Position numbers and translations under genes: made by a program
The notes under the pieces: generated by a model
What the model was told of the DNA's origin: nothing
The model's database searches: none
What the model saw: the letters and a program-made list of their open reading frames with translations, nothing else
Shown here: positions 34,201 to 46,200 of the stretch, one piece after another
Position numbering within the stretch: position 1 is the first letter of the stretch
How the letters are laid out: each line of letters opens with the position of its first letter
Assembly: GCA_038373885.1 (NCBI GenBank)
Contig: JAWZYV010000136.1
Location: 310,001 to 374,000, forward strand
Length of the DNA: 64,000 nucleotides
Source of the DNA: Cheiracanthium punctorium
Taxonomy: Eukaryota; Arthropoda; Arachnida; Araneae; Cheiracanthiidae
Direction of reading: 5' to 3'

Positions 34201-37200
34201 AATTCTCCTGGTAGCTTCAGCGATTTACCACAAACCATTTCTGCAATGGAGCAGTTGGTATCATCACGCAGAGATGCCCTTATTCCAAGGAGTATTGTTG
34301 GTAAAGTTTCGGTCCATTTGACTGAATTGTGAGCTCTAACGGCTGCTTTTAAAATTCTGTGTTGTCTTTCAATTTTTCCATTGCTTTGTGGGTGGTACGA
34401 CGTCGTTGTTTGCACATTTTAATTCCAAAAATAACACCCAAATTTCTGAAGAGTTGTGATCTGAATAGAGTTCCCCTGTCTGTGATCACACTGTATGGAA
34501 CACCAAAGCGACAAATCCAGTTTGCATAAAATGCTTTTGTGATTGTTTCCATGGTGATATTTTCTAATGGTTTAACTTCCATCCAGCAAGTGAAACGATC
34601 GATGCAAGTTAAGCAATATTTATTGCCATTTGATGGTGGATAAGGGCCAATTATATCTATATGAATTATGCTAAACCTTTCATCAGGCTCTTCAAATGAG
34701 GAGGATTTAGAATGTGTATGCCTAACAATTTTATTTTTCTGGCAAGCAATGCAAGTTTTAGCCCATTCTTTAACATCTTTTTTAATATTCTTCCAAATGA
34801 ATCTTGATGCAACTTGTTTAATTGATGATTTGATGCCAAGATGATTCAAGTCATGTATTTTATGGAAAACATTCATTCGAAATGCTTGTGGTATGAACGG
34901 TCGAATATTTGAAGTTGATACATCACACACAGATTATTTTTCCAGAGGGCAATGGATATTGTTTAAAATTTAAATTTTTGCTACTATTTAGTAATTCTTT
35001 TAATTCTTCATTATCGATTTGTTCATCTGCTATTTTGTCAGAATCGATGTCCGAAACTGATTCAATTCAAGACAAAGAGTCTGCAACAATATTATCTTTC
35101 CTGGTTATGTATTTTATATTTGTTGAAAACTGAGAAATATATTGCAAATGTCTTAATTGTCTTGGTGATGCTTTATCATTTTTCTGTTTAAATGCAAATG
35201 TAATTGGCTTGTGATCTGTGAATATCGTGAATTCTCGTCCTTCTAGCGTATGTTTAAACTGTCTGATTGAAAGATATATACTTAAAAGTTCCCGATCATA
35301 TGTGCTATAAGCTTTTTGAGTGTCATTTAACTTTTTGGAATAAAATGCTATTGGTTTCCAGTCTCCGTCTTCACATTGCTGTAGAACAGATCCAATTGCG
35401 AAATTAGAGGCATCTGTACATAAAGCTAATGGCAGATCTGGATTAGGAAAGGTTAATAAAGCAGCTTTGGCTAAATCTTTTTCGCATTTTTCAAAGGATT
35501 TTTTTGCTTTTTCTGTCCAAGGAATTTTCCTCCGATCTTTCTCTGTTGAACCTTTTAAGTATTTATTTAAGGGAGCTTGAATTTTAGCCGCATCCTTTAA
35601 GTATCGTCTATAAAAGTTGATCATTCCTAAAAATTTACGATCCAGTGTTTAAACAAAGATAATTATTTTTTTCCTAGAGGTTACACTACTCACAATAGTA
35701 ATTATGTTCCAACCTTTCCTCGGCGTGACTTATTTGGGACATCCAGGTAACGTGCCGATCTAACAGATGTTCACTCGAGATGTAAAGTAATAACCGAAGT
35801 GTCAAGTGAAAATGACAATGATAGTGTCTACTTGAACTTTTATACTGTGTGGAGTCATAAATTTCGACATTAAATGACATTTCATATTTTAAAGAACATT
35901 TTTTTCTCAAAAAGGTTTGTCCGTGATGATTAACATCTTAAATTACTCAAGCTCACACATTCATAGCAAGGAAACAGGAATCATTAGATTGATCATAACG
36001 GGAAAAACGGTAGTCATACGAGTGACACACGCATGCGCGAAATGGCAGAACCTTAAATGGTAATGATTTTTTTTTCAATTATTTTAGAAAAACCTGAGCT
36101 TAAAATAGCACTTGTATTTATTTTCAGTAAAATCATACAAGCCGGTGCGCACCCCATGTAAGCACTGCGACTTTCGCTGGAGCTTGGCGGTTGCCAAGCC
36201 CCAGTGACTGTCGCCAACCATTTTGCACGATCAGCAAAGTCAAAGTATTTTAACACATTAAAATTGCACACATATTCCACTAACAAAAACATTAAAACAA
36301 AATACACCGTCCATATTTAAGATAAAGACGTCATCAAATTCAGTAACAGGTAATTTAAAATGAGTAAACAGTCGACCGTTTTTTAACTAAAAAAACTACA
36401 GTGGATTAAGCTACCCAGTTGTACAGCTAATGTAAACTGGGCAAACACTGGCCCGTTTTCAACTAAAAAAAAACATGAGTGGATTAAACAACCTAGTTGT
36501 ACAGCTAATCTAAACAGGGTAAACACTGGCCCGTTTTCAACTCAAAAAAAAAAACAAACAAAAAACCTAGTTGTATACCTCATTTAAAGCCTGTATGATT
36601 AAAATAGCACATAAATAGCACTTACGATAACATAAAATCCTCGAATATCAATTTAAAATTCACATTAAAAACCTTAAACATTGCAAAGATTCGTTAAAAA
36701 AAGCACTTACCTTTATTTTTTTTTTAATTAACCGCTCAGAAATGTTTCTAACACCCACCGGCTTATAACGTAACACCAGCATGCTTTCTTTTATTTACTT
36801 TTATATTGACACTGCATTTCTAACAAACACAGACATCGGCCGATAACGTAAAACCAACATGCTTTCTTTTATTTACTTTTATATTGACACTGCATTTGTA
36901 ACAAACCCACACACCGGCCGATAACGTAAAACCAACGTGCTTTCTTCTATTTAGTTTTATATTCACACCCTATTTCCAACAAACACACACACACTTTCTT
37001 TCAATACAATAACCTAACACATTTCATTCCCTTCCATCCATAACATGAAACAATTTCAAATTCCCAAACTGACGATGTACATGTTTTTTTTTTATGGTTG
37101 CCAGCCTAAACAACCATCGGCACGGTACTTCACTCCCGCTGAGCATCGCCCACGATGGCGCCAGAACCAACGCCAAATCAAACATGTAAACAAACATCAA

Positions 37201-40200
37201 AATGTAAACAGTACCGCATACGTAATACAGTCCTTATTTTCTTTCAAATATATCTAATTTTCTGAAATAATGCTGTTAATGACCATTTTACACCGACGGC
37301 AACTATAGTGGTGGCAGAAATGGGATGAACTTTTGTCATTAAAAAGTGCACGATTAGGATCTTTGAGTGGTCCATCTAGCTATTCTTAAATGTATGGTTT
37401 GCATGCTGATGCGAAAGTTCCATCACTGGTCTTAGTTAGAGAATAAATGGAAATGTGTTTTCTAGTTTAATCAGAAAAAGTTGTGCTTATGTGTTATACT
37501 GTCGACCGCACCAAATTGACCTTAATCATTTTGGCGGTCAAAACTCTTACATCTGGCGAGATTAAAGAAGGATGATGTATCAAATAAGTAAGCGGCTACC
37601 TAACTTAATGAAATAGGGTTATTAACAGTAGTAACAGAATAATTGCACACTAGTTTATGACGTTAATGGTACTTAATCGCACATGTTGGGGAAAAAAGGT
37701 AATAATTGGCGTAAATGCTTGGCGGAATAGTTTAGTTAGAGTTAGAAATAGTTAGGTTAGAACCCTATTTCTCAGACAGCATAGCAAACTTGCAGCAAGC
37801 TTGATTTATCAAGTCAATAAACTTGAATTAAGCTTGAAAATTTCAGCGTGTAAGCTTAATGCAAGCTTGAATCAAGTGTTCTAGTTTATACTTGCCCAGC
37901 TTGCATTAAGCTTGACATAGCAAGCTTAATTTCAAGCTTAAAAAAATTTCCTAAAAAAAAAATTTCCTAAATACACGGGGCACCCGTCGGCATTCTTGAC
38001 CCACATATTTTATTTTCCCACGCAATTTCCTTCTACGCTGAAATTTCAAATTATTTTGATCTGTTTCCATCAAGCGGCCGCGGCTGGGATCGAACTCGCT
38101 ATCTAAGGGTTGGGAAGTCAGCGTCCTAACCGTTCGGCCAACCTGACTTGCGCTCGAATGACTAAAGTTTGAAGTGACTGTTATCGTTATCACGCCGTTT
38201 TCTGGCGAGATCGATCAGCGGCCGATGCGTTGATCTGTTCCTTTTATTTTTCCAAGGGATGAATCAAAATTAAAATAATGTTATGTGTGATTTAGAAACT
38301 CTACTAATAGGAAAATAAGCATAATATATACTTAAAAGCAGCACACGTTTTAAAACTTTCAATATCGCGACACTCATGTTGCGCAATACTGGCCAAAATC
38401 GAGACAAACGACTGATTTTGAAATCAATTTCGTAGTATAATTGTATTTTATTTTGAAGAATTTCAATATTTGGAAATATAGAATCTTTTTTTTTTTTAAT
38501 TCTATGGTCAAGTACATTTATGACTGATGATAAATTATTTGTTATGTGGATATGGCTTTCCAAATCAAGCAGTAAATCAAGCTTGTATTCAAGCTTGACA
38601 GTTCAAATGACTTCTCCAAGCTTGCTGCAAGCTTAAAATGAATTGTAAAGCTTGTATAAATACGTCAAATTCAAAGAAATGTCAAGCTTGATTTAAGCTT
38701 AATGTGCTGTCTGGGTTCGTTAGGTTAGAACTGTTAATAACCCTATTTCGTTAGAGGGATTCTCACCTTGAGATTAATCCTGTCAAGTTGCCTGTTCTGA
38801 GATTCCATCTCGCTGCCCATGTCAATAGCCATGTTACGGAGGTTTCCAATCATAGTGCTCACTTGCGCCATGTTGTCTTCCATCTCTTCTTCGCGGGCGT
38901 CGTTGCTGATCCTTTAAAATGCATTAGAGACAAGGTTTACTCTACAATTCTTACCAAAAGAATACAAACCAAAAATATCTGAAACATTTTCATACTTTAA
39001 ATACGCGCTAAAGTACTGAATTTGAAAAGGTTATAATCCATGCGTCGTCCCTACTAGTCTTCCTTATTCCATTCAGTGCCGTATCCAGAAAAAAAAAAAA
39101 TTAGGAGGGGGGTTTAGGCAATGCCGTAACGAAAAATCTTGAGGTCCGGAAATAGTACGCTCCAAAAAGGCCCTTTTGGAAAGGTGCGAATTGAACATTT
39201 TCTCTAGGGAGGGACATTTGAAAAGAAAAGAAAAAAGAAAAGGAAGAAAGGTGTAAATGCTCCACTCAAATAATATATTAGGTATTACATGACAAATGCA
39301 ATCGCCAACATGTCTGGAAAGTGACTTAAATTCAAACAAAGCCTACCCCCGATTTTCTGAGAGCATATATTCCTGCCTATGTCGATTCTACGTCTACGCT
39401 CAAATTCGGCTCGCGGCAGAGCAGTGCTTCTTCTTTCATTTCGCAATTTTCCTTGTAAACCTAACCCCAGTTACAGAATGGGAAGTGGCATCACGCATGC
39501 GTATGTCGATTTCAAAGGGATGTTTGCAACTTGTTCCTTTGTCTAGTAAACAAAAGAAGCATTTTTATTCTCAATACTTAAAATCATTAGGCACTGTTGA
39601 AGGAACAGATATTTACTCTAATATTTCACCAGCAGGGGTTAAATAGTATCCCTGCCCCTATAGTATATTTCTCTAGCCAGGGATATTACATTCTTCAGCC
39701 GGGGACGATCCCCGGCATCCCCCCCCCGTCAATTCGCACCCTCGCCAGGACCATAATTGCTGAAAAAAGGGCAGCCGTTTGCCTTCGCTCGACTTAACTA
39801 CCAGCAAGATGGCGGACGATCGAAACGTTCATCGCGTGCCACAGATCTAGAGACCCTTTTTTGACGACAGCTGGCCGTGCGGCACAGCCAGCTGCGTCAA
39901 AAAAGTGCCTCTAATCTGTGGCACGCGATGAACGTTTCGATCGTCCGCCATCTTGCCGGTAGTTAAGTGGAGCGATGGCAACGGCTGCCCTTTTTTCAGC
40001 ATCGGGCAATCTATCCAGCTGTTCTCTTATTCTTCCATTTTTCAGCAGATGTCAGTGCTGTTAAAAATAATCGTGACCATTTTTTGACGGGAAATGACGT
40101 GCTAAAAAGTAAAGGATTCTCGTGGAGCTATGTGACCCGCAACTATTTTTAAAGAAATCAAATCTACTCTTCGTGACTGGCAACAGTCAAAACTTCAGAG

Positions 40201-43200
40201 TTTGGTGTTCCCAGAGCGGGAACACTGCTCGTTAAAGGGTTAAGAATCTGTCTTCACTATCGGATATTTCCATTGCATAAATACAACTTCTATTCTATTT
40301 CATATTTACAACAGTAAAAGGAAGTTTTGCATAAAATATCTCTAAAATTTCCAACTAAATATTAGACTATGAAAGATATAGAGCGCTTCCTATTTCGTGG
40401 GCCCGCTTCTCATTGCCAACAATGAGGCCCTTTTTGAAAAATTGAGGGGTCTTATGACTCCCCCCTTCCCAAACCACCCCCTCGTTACGGCACTGGTTTC
40501 ATTACATTGGAATCCGTGAGTGTGTCTTATTTGTCTTCCTTAATCCATAAAACACTTCTTTGAAATTGAAATTTATATTAAAGTTGTCTACTATAACTGT
40601 TTTACAGCCTTTGTCCGGCAGTTCAAGCTATACTTTACCTTCACTTACACTACGCTTTTTAGACTCTAATTCGGATTGAGCTAAAATTAGGTACGTATAT
40701 TACAGGTCATTGTCTTACATGTCTTAGATACTGCATCCGATTTTGGTGTTTATAAGACTTATAGATTTTTACAGGGCTGCAAAAAGGTATTCTTATACAC
40801 TGCGTCCTGTATACTCTCAAATTATTTTAAGTGTACTAAGCGACCGAACACTGCATTCGATTGAGTTGAATCAAATGCATTGAAACGCTTGGTAAAAGAC
40901 CAAGTGTTCGGAAAGCTGAGTGGAGTCACTCCAAGTTTTATTGACATGACAGTCTCAGGTATACCGAGCAGTATAATTCCCAATATAAAGAATGCTGCAA
41001 AAAGGTATTCTTATACACTGCGTCCTGTATACACTCAAATTATTTTAAGTGTACACCCTCCAAAAGAAGTATTCGAGCAAGAGATAAATTTCCTACGTTG
41101 ATTTCGTATATTAAAAATTATTTATGATAGAATATGAATTAGGTTATGTACAAATATGACTATCTATATTTCTATCAAGTTATGCGTTTTTCAAAACTCA
41201 ATTATTATTCGCAAATCTAAAATAGGAAATTTCTCTCTTGCTCGAATAAATTTTTTGGAGGGTGTACTAAGCGACCGAACACTGAGTGGAGTCACTCCAA
41301 ATTTTATTGACATGACAGTCTCAGGTATACAGAGTATAATTCTCAATGCAAAGAGTTACTAGTACTCACTTAGCGATGTAGCCACTCATGGGTCCTGCAC
41401 CGTTTCTGTCGTCCATGACCCTGGTTGGCTGGTTGTTGACAATTTTGCCGTCTTCACTTGCTTTCCACGTACCTGCATCCTCTTTAAAATCAGATGATCT
41501 AAAGGGGGAAAAGCGTTTCTTAAGAACCATAGTTCCTATTGTTAAAAACAAAGTTTAAATGATTGCAGGTGAATCGTAATACGTGTTTGTTTGCTAGTCT
41601 GCATATGCTTTCAATACCAGAAGCTTTTTATTTTCATAATCTTGCGAAAATGGCAATAGTAGTAAATTAACTCTATACAAATGCTTTTGCAATGCAGTTG
41701 CATGTACGTTAGGGTGGAGCGAAAAACACTTGCCTGAGTCATTAAATGGTGCGTAACTGATAAGAACAAATGGTCTCCAAATTTCAGCTGAAAATATTTC
41801 CATCTTCAGGTTCCATGCTTCAAGGGAATATATTCCCAGTGTCTTTTTTAATCTTTTATGAATTTCTCTTGAAATAATAACGTTTAATTAGTTAATTGAA
41901 TAATTAATACCCCGATACACCTGCTCTATCAAGAACAACGGCTGATTCGGGCATTGTGTCTGTCTTGAAGATTTTGGGAATCTCATCGTCAGTCGTTTTC
42001 CGACATTTAGCTTCCTGACTAACGAAATTTTTATCAGTTTCTGAGGTATATTGCATTTCTGAATCAGATTCTAAGTCGACTTTTGCTTCTTACTCTACAA
42101 TTTCCAGCACTGACATGTGCTAATAATGTATTAATAAAGCAATTTAATAATGAAAATATAACTCATTATTCAATTAATTAATTAAACATTATTATTTTAA
42201 TAAAAATAAGCTAGAAATATATTGAGTTCTGGAACCTGAAGATGACACTATTTTGAGCTGAAATTTGGAAACAATTTGTTCTTGCCAGTTCCGCACCATT
42301 TAATGACTCAGGCAGTGTGAATTTTGAAATAATGATTTTTTCGCTCCACCCTAATGTACGTCATTAGTTGCGTGTTAATCTACTGCGCATCTTTCTGCTC
42401 AGACCTTGCCATTGTATTTAACCCAGGAAGAAAGGTGTTTGAAGATATAAATTGAAATTATTTTAAAACACTTCGAAACAAGCTGCTGGAAAATTGAAGG
42501 CAAAAGTGTGTTTAAGAGACTCATTCCACTAGCCCATTTGTGCCAAGATTATTTTTGCGACTTTCTTCGATTTTTGCTAATGCCAGCAATAACAGATAAA
42601 TTTCTGACATCAACTACTTGAACAAGGGATGATTTCTTTTAAAATTATTATGCATAAAAAATGAAAATTCAACATCTTACTGGATCATGTTGAAATATTT
42701 TATGGAGTTGAGGTTCGATACTCGTGAATAAAGGCAAAAAAAAATAGATAACGTTTTCGACTGATAGAGAAAATGCCGTCCCAAAAAATGGACACAAGGC
42801 ATAAATGGGTTAAAAGCATTCCTAGATACACAGTACAGCTCCGTTGAATCGAGTTTTGGTTGACGCTGGAATAAAGGATTGGTCATAAATGGCAGAGAGA
42901 TCGTTTTGCATATGAATCTTTGCAGTAGCGTAGCCAGATTTTATTTCGGGGGGGGGGGCTGGGTATCAAATTGTAAGCTAAAGTTCAATTGTGAGCTAAA
43001 TATCAAACTGTAAGCTAAGTGACGTGTCCCATTTCGGGGAGGGGCCTGCAGCCCTCTCAGCCCCCCTGAACAAAGGACTAAAGCTCAAAGATATATATCG
43101 CGTGCTAGGTAAAACTCTCAAATCCGACGATACCATTTGCATAAGTGCTGTTCCGAGTCATTTGAAAAATCTCTTGCCATACATGCGAAGGAAATAAAAT

Positions 43201-46200
43201 GCAAAATAAGTGCAATAGCACTAAAAATACCAGTATTTTTAAAGCGTCAGAGTAATTTACCTTTTCTAACCCATGCTAAATTCTTACTCAAGTAGCACGC
43301 TCCCGTTTTTAATACGTTGCAGACATGGAATCGCCTTTCATTGCAGAATCGCCAAGCTGCAACGTAATAAATTCGCAAATGTGTCATCGCTTTCCTCCGA
43401 TTTAACACACACTGTGCCCAACTTTTTAAACACGTTTGCCGTGACGAAGAGGAGCCGGTAATGCCCCTATTTCGCAACATTTTAAAACCGTTGTGGCGGC
43501 ACGAGATCACCTCCGCGCACACAACACCCGGCCATTGAAGGCCGGTCGAATAGGTACCTTTTGGCCGAGCCGGATTGCGCCTCATTCTACCAGCCATAAG
43601 TCCCTGGGTTCAAAGCCAGCTCTCACCCCACGCTCTCTCCCTTCATTCGCGACCCGGACAACGAACACGCATTCCCCTTCTCGCCTACAGCGACAGATGG
43701 CGCCAGCACCGCCCTCTTCCATCTCTCGCTCGGCTCTTCCGAAGTCCGCAACGAGCGGCAGCAACCTCTCAAAGTCCGCAACGAGCGGCAGCAACCTCAC
43801 AAAGTCCGCAACGAGCGGCAGCAACCTCACAAAGTCCACAACGAGTGGCAGTATTCCATAACGCTTGGAATATCGTTCGTCAGCCTCCGACTGACTCTCC
43901 AGGGGGGGGGGAGTAGTGTGGCGGCACGAGAACACCTCCGCGCACACAACACCCGGCAATTGAAGGCCGGTGGAATAGGTACCTTTTGGCCGCGCCGGAT
44001 TGCAGCTCATTCTACCATCCATAAGTCCCTGGGTTCAAACCCAGCTCTCACCCCACGCTCTCTCCCTTCACCGTTGTTAAAACGATGTCACGACGCATTT
44101 GCAACCATTTTTTAACTTTTTAATCAGTTAAAAGAACGTTCATGAGTTTATTTAGCCACCTTTTACGAACGTTTAAAATCTATGGACACAAAATTTGAAA
44201 TAACACATAAAATTTCACTTTAATGTTTACCAGGATAACTATGACGTCACGATTAGAGCACTGTGCTTGACTACTGTAGTCTTTCCTTTTTCTGTTGAAA
44301 TTTTAATTAATCTTGGTGCTGCCATCTGTTATCACACGTATGAACTCCATGCTATTTGCAAACAGCGTCCCACCATTGTTCCGGGCGCGGGGTTCGAACT
44401 CTGGAACATTGGCTTAAGAGAACAGTGTGCTAACCAGCATACACCGCTTGGATTGGAATGAACCGATCAAAGTTTGAAGTGACTGTTACTTCAATTTCAG
44501 AATGGGAACTTCTATGTATTAACATAAATAAAATTAGACTTTTATGTTTACATTACTTGGAATTAAAAATGTTGCTATTTCTATCAGTTTCAAGTACCTG
44601 GGAGCCCAGTAAAACCGTCAAAAATAGTCAGTCTGTCGTTCTGTCAGTGATGCTATTTTTTGTTTGCGCATCACGTAAAAATGACTAAAGCGAATAAATA
44701 AAATTTGGTGACATGCAAGCTGGTTGCTGATCTTAAACTATATGCGTCAAACATCTTAAAAATTTAGATTAGATTTTTAGATTTTGCGAATCAAACTGCG
44801 TAAGCCTTTGCTCGATTAAATTTTTCTTTCTGGCTCTAGGCTCTTCAGTATTTTACCACAGTGAAAAATAATCAATTCTATTTGTTTTGCATTTTTAAGC
44901 GTTTACCCTCTCATGCTGTTAAAATTGCGACCTTAGCTTAAATCCCAATGTATATTCACACACAAATTTACATTTTTAAAAAACTATACCAAATAGCTCT
45001 AGAAAATAAATTTATGGTAGTTGAAATTTATTGTAAAATTATGATTTTATATCCGAGGTAGATTAATGGAAGCTGTTCTAAAAACCACGCTGATGTCATT
45101 AATTTATCACTCTTTATTCTTGAATGATTTGTATGAAATACTCTTTTGAGTGGCACACGCAAAGAGAGGGGAGTAAAACACTTGCTGTAACATTTTAAAC
45201 AAAAAGTCCAAATATTTTTCAGTAATGATTATGCCTTTTAACATAAAAATTATGTCCAAACTCCCTTTTTAAAAGAAGTCTCTGGACGTTAACCCTTTGA
45301 GGCGCAACCCTTTCCCAAGCTGAAAAAAAGGGCAGCCGTTGCCATCGCTCGACTTAAATACCAGCAAGATGGCGGACGATCGAAACGTTCATCGCGTGCC
45401 ACACAGATCTAGGACGCCAGAGTTTGGTGTTCCCAGAGCGGGAACACTGCGCGTTAAAGCGTTAATGAATCTATTGTTCCATGCTAATGCTTTTTTCATT
45501 TTCCGAGCCAAAAATCTCTAAATGACTTCAGTATCCGTTTGAATGTTGAATTGAACAACTTAAGGGTGTTCTACCTGAAGAGCGATCGTCGTTCGCAGCC
45601 CTTTTGTACAGCTTTAAAAACAAACCAATGATGTTAAACACTCGAAAAAAATTAATAATGCTTCTTCACCCTATGCACTACGGACTAATACGCTAACAAC
45701 AAATCTGTATGTCTCACGCAACTTTCGGAAAAAAATTCATAAGCGCAAAAATCGCCTTCAAAAATTGTCCGAAGTGTTACCCTTTTAGGAAAATATTACA
45801 AAATTCCGTATTTTTGAATTTTTTTCCCTCTGTGTTTCGTAACTCATATAGGTTCATTGTGTCAGTTCACATTAGAATTTGTAAAGAGGAATTATAATTT
45901 TTTCCGAGTCTCCAGCGAAATTAAACTTTTAAGAAAGCTGTTCAAAATTTGCATGATTTTCAAGTTGAACAGCCTTCAGGGGTGATAAAAGATTCCATTA
46001 ACACTATGTTGAAAAATAGAATATGAAATTAGTTATCATCCAGTTTCAAATGAGAAAGATGGAATGCATTGATTGCAGTTTTTATCAATACAAATAGCAA
46101 TTATTTTGCGGCCGGAACATTGTTTTTACTCTGGAAAAATTCAAGATTAAATACGAAATTGATAAACAGCCTATTCAGGTCGGAAGATACTTCTATCGAA

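Larger units (their letters stand above)
33561..35694 (-). mobile_element. Ty3/Gypsy LTR retrotransposon with internal deletion
   Basis: Flanked by a 4-bp target duplication ATAG (33557-33560, 35695-35698). On the minus strand it has a 49-bp remnant of the 5' LTR (35646-35694), then jumps directly into late reverse transcriptase, RNase H and integrase. It ends in a polypurine tract GGAAGGGGAGTAG and a 223-bp 3' LTR (33561-33783; TGTGAG...CTACA). The rest of the 5' LTR, gag, protease and most of reverse transcriptase are missing. The LTR stubs differ at one base over 49 bp, so insertion is not ancient. Frameshifts break pol; the element is inactive. Confidence 0.92.

Noticed and set aside
43493..43861. 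122-residue open frame with SATSGSNL repeats
   Set aside because: It spans the LTR and the 30-bp tandem repeat of the TRIM. The opposite strand is equally open, so it is a repeat by-product.
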